Source of the DNA: Solirubrobacterales bacterium | Lineage (GTDB): Bacteria > Actinomycetota > Thermoleophilia > Solirubrobacterales > Solirubrobacteraceae | Length of the DNA: 7,759 bases | Direction of reading: 5' to 3' | Assembly (NCBI GenBank): GCA_009781575.1 | Contig: WQXW01000076.1 | Coordinates: 1-7,759 of the forward strand | In this document: positions 1 to 7,759 of the stretch, piece by piece | How positions within the stretch are numbered: the stretch's first letter is position 1 | How the letters are laid out: each line of letters starts with the position of its first letter | Notes under the pieces: model-generated | Seen by the model: only the letters and a program-made list of their open reading frames with translations | Database searches by the model: none | What the model was told of the DNA's origin: nothing | Made by a program: the position numbers and the translations under genes

Positions 1-60
1 ACCCGATTACACCGAGCCCGCCAACCTCGAGCGTCTGCGCCCGCGATCCGGAAGCCACGC

Positions 61-906
61 TCAGGCTTCAACCGGAGGCGGGACCACGTTGATCTCGTCG
101 GCATCGTCCGCGAGGGAGTCATCCGGCTCGACCGCCCAGGCCTCGAGCTCGGCGCTCTCGACGATCGCCTGAACCAGACCGGCCGCGCCGCCCACCAGCG
201 TGGAGTCGAAGTCGATCTCGCTGGCCACGCACCACGCACGATCCTCGGGCCAGAAGAGATTGGGCGAGCGAGGCCGGCGCCAGCTGGAGCCGATCCACGA
301 CTCGAGCCGTAGAGCGCCCCGCAGCGACCCCGCGAGCAGCAGATAGTTGCGACCGGGGAGGCGAAGCCGCGGGCGACCGAGCGCATCCTGGACCTGTTGC
401 GATACGCCCGCCACTGTCTGCCATGCGTGTTTGCCGATCCTCTTCTCGTGATGCAGCTCCCCCCAACCCTCCCACATACAGAAGCAGCAATCCTCGGGGT
501 TCGCGGTGTGGGCGGCGAGCAGGTCGCACAGCGCAGCGAGCGAGGCCTGGTCGAGGTTGCCGCGCTCGGGCTCCCACTCGGCACACAGCGACCCCATGAA
601 GTTCAGCGGGTCCGACGAGCCCACGATCGCGTGCCACTGCATCAATCGATGCGCGTGCCGCCCGGTCTCGTGGGCGATCTCCGACCAGCGCCTGACGCCC
701 CCTCGTCCGTCCTGTGCCGGATGGAAGATCCGCACGTATGCCTCATAGCCGCTCGGCACCGCGAGTGTGACCGCGCCGAACTCGCCGGTCAGTGAGGGTG
801 CGATCCACGCGCCGGCGGAGGCGTCGTCCAGAGCTCGCAGCTCGGGGTCGGACACGCGAGGGCCAGCGGCGTCGGTGTTCTCATCAGCTGACACACCTCG
901 GTACAT
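61..906 (-). CDS. Conserved hypothetical protein, 281 aa, soluble
   Basis: I do not recognise a function. The protein has no signal peptide and no membrane segment. It is rich in Trp and Cys, with a cysteine cluster CCFCMW near residues 140-145 and a conserved-looking block SPNLFWPEDRAWC, EIDFDSTLVGG near residues 214-240. From memory, that block recurs in uncharacterised actinobacterial proteins of this size. The tail is acidic and ends in VVPPPVEA. The start is uncertain. The ATG at 906 gives 281 aa, but a GTG at 896 (codon 5) lies exactly where transcription would begin from a TAATGT box at 908-903, so a leaderless 277-aa form is equally likely. The gene diverges from the small frameshifted gene at 914. 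The 60 bp downstream of its stop hold nothing I can name. The high-GC codon use and long uninterrupted frame support a real gene. Confidence 0.8.
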   Translation of the reverse strand: MYRGVSADENTDAAGPRVSDPELRALDDASAGAWIAPSLTGEFGAVTLAVPSGYEAYVRIFHPAQDGRGGVRRWSEIAHETGRHAHRLMQWHAIVGSSDPLNFMGSLCAEWEPERGNLDQASLAALCDLLAAHTANPEDCCFCMWEGWGELHHEKRIGKHAWQTVAGVSQQVQDALGRPRLRLPGRNYLLLAGSLRGALRLESWIGSSWRRPRSPNLFWPEDRAWCVASEIDFDSTLVGGAAGLVQAIVESAELEAWAVEPDDSLADDADEINVVPPPVEA

Positions 907-914
907 TACCCCCG
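896..914. promoter_or_regulatory. Putative symmetrical bidirectional promoter with overlapping -10 boxes
   Basis: TACATT (902-907) on plus and TAATGT (908-903) on minus both fit the actinobacterial TANNNT -10 pattern and share five bases. Six bases after each box lies a GTG: 914 on plus (small frameshifted gene) and 896 on minus (hypothetical gene). Both transcripts could therefore begin exactly at the start codon (leaderless), with start sites 18 bp apart. No convincing -35 hexamer is visible on either side. This is inferred from sequence only. Confidence 0.45.
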
Positions 915-1065
915 TGCCAGCAGCGAAGAAGCTCGATATCCGCGCTGGCGACCTCGTCGAGATCGAAGACCAGCGTTACGAGGTGATTCCGACAAGCGCG
1001 GTGGCCTCACGGTCGAGCGGCTCGGGGCTACGGTCCCGATCGCGGAATCGGGGGGCGGGCGCTGA
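914..1065 (+). pseudogene. Small basic protein gene, about 50 aa, broken by a 1-base deletion
   Basis: From GTG 914 the frame reads VPAAKKLDIRAGDLVEIEDQRYEVIP. At 989-991 one base appears to be missing. In the next frame, from 991, the reading continues as DKRGGLTVERLGATVPIAESGGGR and stops with TGA at 1063-1065. The joined peptide is a coherent small beta-rich protein (GDLVEI, RYEVIPDKRGGLTVE), whereas the unshifted frame turns into serine/arginine-rich nonsense. The 152-nt span is not a multiple of three, which fits a single-base loss. It may be a true pseudogene, a sequencing error, or much less likely a programmed shift. The function is unknown; small proteins with a GDxVEI-type SH3-like fold look similar. 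It has no ribosome-binding site and is probably leaderless from TACATT at 902-907. Confidence 0.55.
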
Positions 1066-1073
1066 GGGCGCCC

Positions 1074-1405
1074 ACGGCGTCTTTCATCTCGTAGGGACAC
1101 ACGCAGGGAACCTGGAGGCCACGACCGCGCGCCTGAGCTGCGCGTCTTCTCGGCGCGCAAGCCGCTCATGCGCACATGCCGGTCGGCGGCCCGCAGATTG
1201 AAACCGCCCCGGAAATCCTGGAGGCCCGGCCCCTCACAGCAGACCTTCGTCTGGCCAGTGACGGTGAAGGTTGAAGAAATTGGGTATCAGCCATCCATTT
1301 CTCACGATCCGCCCATTGGTGACCGGCTCGCACGCTCCATCGCTGAATCCGCCGCCTATCAGCACGACCGCGTCCTCTGCCCGCGTGTGGCGGAAGATGA
1401 TCAGA
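1074..1405. other. Stretch without a recognisable gene, possibly degraded
   Basis: About 330 bp lie between the broken small gene and the vapC remnant. Open frames exist on both strands but none has a recognisable protein, a good start signal or consistent codon use. Positions 1201-1320 count 69 G+C of 120 (about 58%), clearly below the flanking genes. On minus, one frame reads AVVLIGGGFSDGACEP and later NGWLIPNFFNLHRHWPDEG before a stop at 1234. This might be the end of a decayed gene, but I cannot assign it. I see no RNA gene or repeat here. Confidence 0.4.
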
Positions 1406-1534
1406 GATTGTGGCCACGAGCCCACAGCGGCGGATGGCGTCGTCTTTGGTGACCAGCGGCAGGGCCAACGCTCGGGCGGTGCCCACAAGGAGGCGGTCCC
1501 AGACTACGGCGTGTGAGTCCGCGAGAACCCTCAC
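1406..1534 (-). pseudogene. VapC-type PIN-domain toxin remnant with internal deletion
   Basis: Starting at GTG 1534 the frame gives MRVLADSHAVVW, the first strand of a PIN domain with its first catalytic Asp (D6). It jumps directly to DRLLVGTARALALPLVTKDDAIRRCGLVATI, the C-terminal third of a VapC with the two later conserved Asp positions (DRLL and TKDD). The roughly 80 residues that normally lie between, including the conserved Glu and the core helices, are absent. Only about 43 residues align, against about 125-130 in intact VapC. No stop follows at the family's usual end, and the frame runs on as unrelated sequence to 1166. The start overlaps the antitoxin stop by 4 nt (GTGA), the usual arrangement in such operons. 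An RNase toxin this incomplete should be inactive. Confidence 0.75.
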
Positions 1535-1761
1535 GCGGAGGTGAGCTCATGCGTGGCGAGCGCGCTGCCACGCTCGAAGTCCTCCCAACTCAGGTCCGGG
1601 AAGTCGGGCAGCGATCCGGCGAGTGTCCCGGCCGGGTTCGTTTGAACAACCCGCAAATGGGTGCCTGGTGCTACACCGAGGCGCGCCAGCTGATCCGCGG
1701 GGATGCTCCCGTCGGAGGCGACGACCAGCTCGCGACCTGCGCCCTCGCTTGCTGTGTTCAT
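1531..1761 (-). CDS. VapB-like antitoxin, AbrB/MazE-type DNA-binding domain
   Basis: This 76-aa protein has a short swapped-hairpin AbrB-like N-terminal domain at about residues 10-40 (ELVVASDGSIPADQLARLGV, then APGTHLRVV). An acidic, Trp-containing tail follows (SLPDFPDLSWEDFERGSALA), typical of the toxin-wrapping segment. In this family the antitoxin neutralises a VapC RNase and represses its own operon through the AbrB-like domain. The reading frame is intact while the overlapping downstream toxin is internally deleted, so this is now an orphan antitoxin. It could still act as a DNA-binding regulator or neutralise VapC toxins encoded elsewhere. ATG 1761 is chosen because a TAGAAT -10 box ends 7 nt upstream, giving a leaderless or one-nucleotide-leader transcript. 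Confidence 0.8.
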   Translation of the reverse strand: MNTASEGAGRELVVASDGSIPADQLARLGVAPGTHLRVVQTNPAGTLAGSLPDFPDLSWEDFERGSALATHELTSA

Positions 1762-1774
1762 GACATCGATTCTA
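1762..1774 (-). promoter_or_regulatory. Putative near-leaderless promoter of the antitoxin gene
   Basis: TAGAAT on minus (1774-1769) matches TANNNT and ends 7 nt before ATG 1761, so the start site falls on or next to the start codon. No clear -35 is visible. Further upstream, at about 1806-1829, the imperfect inverted repeat ATGGTAC/GTACCCAT could be an antitoxin operator, but that is weak. Confidence 0.4.
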
Positions 1775-1888
1775 CTCCACGACCTCTAGCGCAGATCCGG
1801 GACCAATGGTACGCACGGGTGGTACCCATCCCTCGCCTGCCGATCGCAGTTCAGTTCAGAAAGAACCGATTTGCAGGGCGTTTATAAG

Positions 1889-1984
1889 TGCGCCCGGGGA
1901 GAATCGAACTCCCGACCTGCGGTTTGAAAGACCGCCGCTCTTTGGCTCCCCGTAGAGAACCGTTGACCACTGAGCTACGGGCGC
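1889..1984 (-). tRNA. tRNA with UUC anticodon (Glu by anticodon) and enlarged 31-nt D-loop
   Basis: All arms pair on the minus strand. The acceptor is GCGCCCG (1984-1978) with CGGGCGC (1896-1890) and discriminator A at 1889. The D-stem is GCTC (1975-1972) with GAGC (1940-1937). The anticodon stem is GCGGT (1935-1931) with ACCGC (1923-1919) around loop CTTTCAA, giving anticodon TTC at 1928-1926. The variable loop is AGGTC, and the T-arm is GGGAG-TTCGATT-CTCCC (1913-1897). CCA is not encoded. The D-loop (1971-1941) is 31 nt instead of about 8-11 and contains a separate hairpin. The body (TAGCTCAG, D-stem GCTC/GAGC, 5-nt variable loop) looks more like Arg or Lys tRNAs than the usual bacterial Glu tRNA. 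It lacks the U11-A24 pair and the missing base 47 known as Glu identity elements in E. coli. It is either a functional unusual tRNA, with perfectly paired arms in its favour, or a recently interrupted copy. Confidence 0.85.
1944..1961 (-). other. UACG-capped hairpin inserted in the tRNA D-loop
   Basis: On minus, GGTTCTC (1961-1955), TACG (1954-1951) and GGGAGCC (1950-1944) form a 7-bp stem: G-C, G-C, U-G, U-A, C-G, U-G, C-G. The closing C-G encloses a UACG loop, a member of the very stable UNCG tetraloop class. Removing about 21 nt (1962-1942) would restore an ordinary 10-nt D-loop beginning AGTGGT. Confidence 0.7.
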
Positions 1985-2004
1985 TTGGCTGACCTGCCGG
2001 CGCA

Positions 2005-2010
2005 AGGTTA
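2005..2010 (-). promoter_or_regulatory. Possible -10 box for the tRNA gene
   Basis: TAACCT (2010-2005, minus) fits TANNNT and lies about 20 nt before the mature tRNA 5' end. No -35 partner is convincing, so this is a weak call. Confidence 0.25.
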
Positions 2011-2115
2011 TCGCGGCTGGGCCGCCGCCATGGTTGGCATCGGATCGGCACTGCGCGCCACCGTGGCGAGGCGGCACGCGCCCTGGCGCGCTGACTCGCC
2101 GGGCCTTGCCGCCTT

Positions 2116-2128
2116 GATCAACTTGATC
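2116..2128. repeat. Short perfect inverted repeat, operator-like
   Basis: GATCAA-C-TTGATC is a perfect 6-bp dyad around one base. It lies between the tRNA gene and the left palindromic repeat. Such compact dyads are typical of regulator sites, but no regulator is encoded nearby and chance is not excluded. Confidence 0.3.
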
Positions 2129-2132
2129 CAGG

Positions 2133-2200
2133 CCGTTGGGGGATTTGTTTTGCGGATTCGTTCCGCGCGGAACCAATCCTCAAAACAAAAAACGCAACGG
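2133..2200 (-). repeat. 68-bp palindromic repeat, copy 1
   Basis: The element runs from CCGTTG (2133-2138) to CAACGG (2195-2200) and is centred exactly between 2166 and 2167 in GTTCCGC|GCGGAAC. The two 34-bp halves match at 28 of 34 positions, including paired TTTGTTTTG/CAAAACAAA arms, so the whole unit can form one long hairpin. Its reverse complement matches the unit at 5930-5997 at 60 of 68 bases; a further 10 bp beside the CCGTTGCG end match at 8 of 10. No flanking target duplication is visible. It is probably a REP- or MITE-like dispersed palindrome. It lies about 95 bp upstream of uvrA. Confidence 0.8.
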
Positions 2201-2259
2201 ACGCTGCTCGGCCGCCACCGATTCGCGCACCTTGCGGGGACGCGGCGCGCTCGCCGAAG

Positions 2260-2273
2260 CGAACATACGTTCG
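2260..2273 (+). promoter_or_regulatory. LexA (SOS) box upstream of uvrA
   Basis: CGAAC-ATAC-GTTCG is a perfect match to the Gram-positive/actinobacterial LexA operator CGAAC-N4-GTTCG; the dyad extends to GCGAAC/GTTCGC. It sits just upstream of the uvrA -10 box, over the -35/spacer region, where bound LexA would block RNA polymerase. uvrA is a classical SOS gene, so the site and target agree. Confidence 0.88.
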
Positions 2274-2279
2274 CTCACC

Positions 2280-2285
2280 TAGAAT
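2280..2285 (+). promoter_or_regulatory. uvrA -10 box, very short leader
   Basis: TAGAAT matches TANNNT. A start site about 7 nt downstream would leave a leader of only 2-3 nt before ATG 2295. No Shine-Dalgarno sequence is present between them. No clear -35 is visible because the LexA box occupies that space. Confidence 0.6.
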
Positions 2286-2294
2286 GCACCCCAC

Positions 2295-5251
<2,957 letters not shown>

Positions 5252-5255
<4 letters not shown>

Positions 5256-5908
5256 ATGAGCCCGCGCCCGACGCGCGGTCGGGGTGCGACGCGGGGTGGG
5301 GGCGCGCTCCCGGGCTCTGGCGCGACGCGCGGGTGTGGGGGGAGAAGTGGCGCTGGTATGAGCGCAACTCGCTCCCGTGGAACCGTGCGCGGATCCACTG
5401 GGAGTTCATGCGCCGGCGCGCGTTCGTGCGCTGGCCGGTGCACGGCAACGTGCTGGACTCGCTGCGCGAGGGCCGCCTGCAGATCGGCCCCCACACCCTG
5501 CTGGAGCCCAACGTGTGGATCACCGCGCCGGGCGCGGCCCGCGTGAGCATCGGCGAGGGCGTGTTCCTCAACCTGGGCGTGATGGTCGCCTCCCAGGCGC
5601 TGGTGGAGATCGGCGATCACACGATGATCGCCAACGGTGGCTTCATCTCCGACGCCTCTCACCGCTGCGACGACCTGGAGCGACCGGTCACCTGGCAGGG
5701 ATTCACCAGCAGGGGGCCCACCCGCATAGGCGCCAACTGCTGGCTGGGCGCCAACGTGGTCGTGACCGATGGGGTCACGATCGGCGAGCGGTGCGTGATC
5801 GGCGCCAACAGTGTGGTCACCAATGACATCGCGCCCTTCACGATCGCCGTGGGAGCGCCCGCGAAGGCGGTTGGATCGGTGCAGCCGGGCGTGGAGCCGA
5901 ACGCATGA
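5252..5908 (+). CDS. Hexapeptide-repeat (LbH) acyltransferase, 218 aa
   Basis: This is a member of the left-handed beta-helix acyltransferase family, related to maltose/galactoside and sugar O-acetyltransferases. These transfer an acyl group from acyl-CoA and usually act as trimers in the cytoplasm. Hexapeptide repeats run from about residue 96 to 205, with typical turns such as [25 protein letters not shown] and [14 protein letters not shown], ending with the family hallmark VGAPAKAV. H137 in SDASH is the likely catalytic His. The N-terminal 60 residues are Trp/Arg-rich and not from the repeat domain. GTG 5252 is chosen because it overlaps the uvrA stop (GTGA) and has GAGGG 7 nt upstream; no in-frame ATG occurs before codon 53. 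Translation is probably coupled to uvrA. The substrate is unknown, and sugar or cell-envelope acylation is a guess from the family. Transcription likely ends at the palindrome 40 bp downstream. Confidence 0.88.
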
Positions 5909-5929
5909 CCCGGGCCGGGCGAGCTCCGT

Positions 5930-5997
5930 CCGTTGCGTGTTTTGTTTTGAGGATTGGTTCCGCGCGGAACGAATCCTCTTTTTGAATCCCCCAACGG
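5930..5997 (+). repeat. 68-bp palindromic repeat, copy 2
   Basis: The unit has the same length, the same CCGTTG/CAACGG ends and the same centre (GTTCCGC|GCGGAAC, 5957-5970) as the 2133-2200 copy, in opposite orientation. Identity is 60 of 68. Seven of the eight differences cluster in one arm, where GCAAAACA of copy 1 (minus strand) is replaced by TCTTTTTG. It fills the gap between the converging acyltransferase and panB genes. Confidence 0.8.
5949..5983 (+). terminator. Intrinsic terminator of the uvrA-acyltransferase operon
   Basis: GAGGATT (5949-5955) pairs with AATCCTC (5972-5978) around the inner palindrome GTTCCGC/GCGGAAC, with a single G/G mismatch, followed by TTTTT (5979-5983). It begins 40 bp after the acyltransferase stop. 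On minus the hairpin is followed by AAAACAAAA, so it should not act as a U-tract terminator for panB. Confidence 0.7.
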
Positions 5998-6099
5998 CGC
6001 CTCAGACAAGTGTGTTCCCGACGCCGCGCAAAACCCCACGCTCCGCACGCTCCGCTCGCGGCCGCGCCCGAACGGACTGAACAGCCTGAGCGCGGAGGC

Positions 6100-6987
6100 C
6101 TACCCGAGCTGCCTGCGCAGCTCCTCCAGCTGCTCCGGCGCGATCTTGTAGGAGTGCTCCGGCCCGGGGTAGCGCCGGGCGCGCACATCCTCCGCGTACG
6201 CGCTCACGCCGGCGATCATCTCGTCGAACAGGTTGGCGTAGCGCTTGACGAAGCGGGGGCCGAGGCCCTCGCGGATCCCCAGCAGATCGTGGAACACCAG
6301 CACCTGGCCGTCGGTGGCGGGGCCCGCGCCGATCCCGATCACCGGCACCTCGATGTGGCCCATCAGCTCCTCGGTGACCGCCGCGGGGATCGCCTCGAAC
6401 ACGATCGCAAAGCAGCCCGACTCCTGCAGGGCCAGCGCCTCCGCGCCGATGCGCGCCGCCGCCGGGGCGGTGCGTCCCTGCGCCTTCCATCCTCCCAGCG
6501 CGGTCGAGCGCTGGGGGGTGAGCCCCACGTGGCCCATCACCGGGATGCCCGCCTGCACGATCGCGCGCGCGCGGCGCGCCGAGGCCTCGTTGCCGCCCTC
6601 GAGCTTCACCGCGTCCGCGCCGGCCTCCTTCACCATGCGCACCGCGGTGTCGATCGCCTGCTCGTCGCTCCGCTCATACGAGCCGAACGGCAGATCGCCG
6701 ATCAGCAGGGGGGTGCGCAGGCCGCGGCGCGCCGCCGCGGTCAGCACCAACATCTCCTCCAGCGTGACCGGCGTGGTGGAGGAATGGCCCAGGATGGTGG
6801 TCGCCGCCGAGTCGCCCACCAGCACGAGGTCCACGCCGGCGGCCTCCGCCGCGCACGCGCTCGGGTGGTCGTAGGCGGTCACCATCACGATCGCCTGGCC
6901 CAGCCGCTTCTTCTCCGCCAGCAGCGGCAGCGTCATCGGCAGCCGCCCGGGATCGTGGGGGACCCGCAACTCCGGTTGGGTGGACAT
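6100..6987 (-). CDS. panB: 3-methyl-2-oxobutanoate hydroxymethyltransferase (ketopantoate hydroxymethyltransferase)
   Basis: PanB transfers a hydroxymethyl group from 5,10-methylenetetrahydrofolate to 2-oxoisovalerate, giving ketopantoate, the first step of pantothenate synthesis. The 295-aa TIM-barrel protein is complete. Metal-binding positions are seen as VGDS (D59), IGDLPFGSY (D98) and KLEGG (E130). The catalytic Glu is in VFEAIPA (E198). Other family blocks are MGHVGLTPQ (151-159) and GIGAGPATDGQVLV (from 218). The N-terminus is about 17 residues longer than the conserved core; M18 is an alternative start. ATG 6987 is preferred because GGAGAGG lies 11 nt upstream. It is the last gene of a panC-panD-panB unit, 46 bp after panD. 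I see no U-tract terminator between it and the convergent acyltransferase. Confidence 0.96.
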   Translation of the reverse strand: MSTQPELRVPHDPGRLPMTLPLLAEKKRLGQAIVMVTAYDHPSACAAEAAGVDLVLVGDSAATTILGHSSTTPVTLEEMLVLTAAARRGLRTPLLIGDLPFGSYERSDEQAIDTAVRMVKEAGADAVKLEGGNEASARRARAIVQAGIPVMGHVGLTPQRSTALGGWKAQGRTAPAAARIGAEALALQESGCFAIVFEAIPAAVTEELMGHIEVPVIGIGAGPATDGQVLVFHDLLGIREGLGPRFVKRYANLFDEMIAGVSAYAEDVRARRYPGPEHSYKIAPEQLEELRRQLG

Positions 6988-7033
6988 TTGTTTTGGTTCC
7001 TCTCCGAGTGACGCGCGCTTGACGCTTCGCCGA

Positions 7034-7417
7034 TCAGCTCAGCAGAGTTGCCACCGCGTCGTCGATTTTTATTATTTGGTTGTGCGGCGCACGCACGTGC
7101 ACGACCCGCGGCGAGTGGCGCTCGAGCTCCTCCTGCTCGTATGTGCCATAGGAAATGACAATCACGGTGTCGCCGCGGTGGACCAGGCGCGCGGCGGCGC
7201 CGTTCACCTTGATCTCGCCCGAGCCGCGCTCGCCCCCGATCGTGTAGGTCTCAAAGCGCGCGCCGTTGTCGATGTCCACCACGTGCACCTGCTCGTACTC
7301 GAGGATGTCCGCCTCCTCCAGCAGCTCCGGGTCGATCGTGATCGAGCCCACGTAGTGCAGGTCGCAGTCGGTCACGGTCGCGCGGTGGATCTTGGACTTG
7401 AGCATCACACGCTGCAT
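7034..7417 (-). CDS. panD: Aspartate 1-decarboxylase proenzyme
   Basis: PanD decarboxylates L-aspartate to beta-alanine, which PanC joins to pantoate. The enzyme is made as a proenzyme that cuts itself between Gly24 and Ser25 to create the pyruvoyl cofactor. Here G24-S25 lie in HYVGSITID exactly at the canonical position, with K9, R54 and Y58 of the active site also in place. At 127 aa, [12 protein letters not shown] and [12 protein letters not shown] closely resemble the mycobacterial protein. ATG 7417 is preferred over the ATG at 7405, although the latter overlaps the panC stop as TGATG, because family members start four residues before the ML motif. AGAGG lies about 10 nt upstream, inside panC. 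The gene overlaps the end of panC by 13 nt, so coupled translation is likely. Confidence 0.97.
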   Translation of the reverse strand: MQRVMLKSKIHRATVTDCDLHYVGSITIDPELLEEADILEYEQVHVVDIDNGARFETYTIGGERGSGEIKVNGAAARLVHRGDTVIVISYGTYEQEELERHSPRVVHVRAPHNQIIKIDDAVATLLS

Positions 7418-7759
7418 GCGGTCAGGGCCTCTTCTCGTTGTGGGTTTACAGTGGATTCGTCCGCCGACGCGGGCGACAGCATCAGATTGTCGATCAGCCG
7501 CACCTCGCCCACGCGCGCGGCCATCACCAGGAGCGAGTCGCGCTCCAGCGAGTGGACCTCCTCGAAGCTGTCGGGATCGACCAGCGCCACGTACTCGAGC
7601 GCGATCGCAAACGGCTCGATCGCGCGCCTCACACCGGCCAGCAGCGCACGTGTGTCGCGCTCGCCCCGCGCCGCCAGCGCGCCGCCCGCGCTCAGCCCCG
7701 CATAGAGCCCCGCCGCGCGGCTGCGCTCCTCGCCGCTGAGCAGCGCGTTGCGGCTCGAC
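7405..7759 (-). CDS. panC: Pantothenate synthetase (pantoate-beta-alanine ligase), C-terminal part only
   Basis: PanC condenses pantoate and beta-alanine using ATP to give pantothenate. The window contains the last 117 residues; the 5' part lies beyond the right edge. The visible part begins exactly at [16 protein letters not shown], the conserved SSRN motif of the ATP-binding loop, and continues with [14 protein letters not shown] and [13 protein letters not shown], both standard C-terminal PanC blocks. The final 20 residues (from about SPASADES) are a variable tail. The stop TGA at 7407-7405 lies inside panD, overlapping it by 13 nt. The promoter for the panCDB unit must be outside the window. 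Confidence 0.95.
   Translation of the reverse strand, partial: SSRNALLSGEERSRAAGLYAGLSAGGALAARGERDTRALLAGVRRAIEPFAIALEYVALVDPDSFEEVHSLERDSLLVMAARVGEVRLIDNLMLSPASADESTVNPQREEALTACSV

Noticed and set aside
2..172. Plus-strand open frame entering from the left edge (begins PDYTEPANLERLRPR)
   Set aside because: The first residues look protein-like, but the rest is Ser/Ala-rich antisense of the hypothetical gene. Without upstream sequence it cannot be called a gene.
1057..1073. Hairpin GGGCGC/GCGCCC over the stop of the small broken gene
   Set aside because: The stem is only 6 bp and no T-run follows, so it is not a convincing terminator.
1176..1274. Tiny plus-strand frame starting MPVGGPQIETAPEILEARPL
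   Set aside because: Codon use is acceptable, but it is only 32 residues with no ribosome-binding site or recognisable family. It could be a fragment.
1166..1405. Continuation of the vapC reading frame to 1166
   Set aside because: After ATI the sequence no longer resembles any PIN-domain protein. The frame is simply open by chance.
5256..5546. ATG-started 96-aa frame right after the uvrA stop
   Set aside because: It is out of frame with the hexapeptide acyltransferase, which clearly starts at GTG 5252. The frame is Arg/Ser/Cys-rich noise.
6037..6054. Tandem CACGCTCCG x2 between panB and the palindrome
   Set aside because: Two copies of a 9-mer in GC-rich DNA is weak. There is no array and no sign of function.
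6985..7000. TTTGTTTTGGTTCC upstream of panB, resembling part of the 68-bp repeat
   Set aside because: Only a short partial match with no palindrome centre or ends. It is probably coincidence, possibly a relic.

Overview
The window is very GC-rich chromosomal DNA, most likely from an actinobacterium. Four things suggest this: PanD closely resembles the mycobacterial type, the uvrA promoter carries a CGAAC-N4-GTTCG LexA box of the Gram-positive/actinobacterial kind, several genes look leaderless, and the tRNA gene does not encode its CCA end. The dispersed repeats and general style would fit Thermoleophilia, but I cannot prove that from sequence alone.

The left third (1-1888) looks accessory or decaying. 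A conserved-hypothetical gene (61-906, minus) diverges from a very short gene (914-1065, plus) that carries a one-base frameshift. Their start codons lie almost back to back over a symmetrical TACATTA box that could serve as a -10 element in both directions. About 340 bp without a recognisable gene follow. Next comes a VapBC toxin-antitoxin pair in which the antitoxin is intact but the toxin has lost its middle.

A minus-strand tRNA gene (1889-1984) forms a full cloverleaf with a UUC anticodon. Its D-loop is 31 nt and contains a 7-bp hairpin capped by a UACG tetraloop. This is the most unusual object in the window.

The centre (1985-5997) holds uvrA (nucleotide-excision repair), with a perfect LexA box just upstream of its -10 element. 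A hexapeptide-repeat acyltransferase overlaps uvrA by 4 nt and is probably co-transcribed. Two 68-bp palindromic repeats in opposite orientation, 60 of 68 bases identical, flank this pair. The right copy lies just after the acyltransferase and has the form of an intrinsic terminator.

The right part (6100-7759) is a pantothenate (coenzyme A precursor) operon on the minus strand, panC-panD-panB. It converges on the uvrA operon. panC is cut by the window edge at its conserved SSRN motif. PanB makes ketopantoate, PanD makes beta-alanine, and PanC joins pantoate with beta-alanine; the ketopantoate reductase is not in the window.
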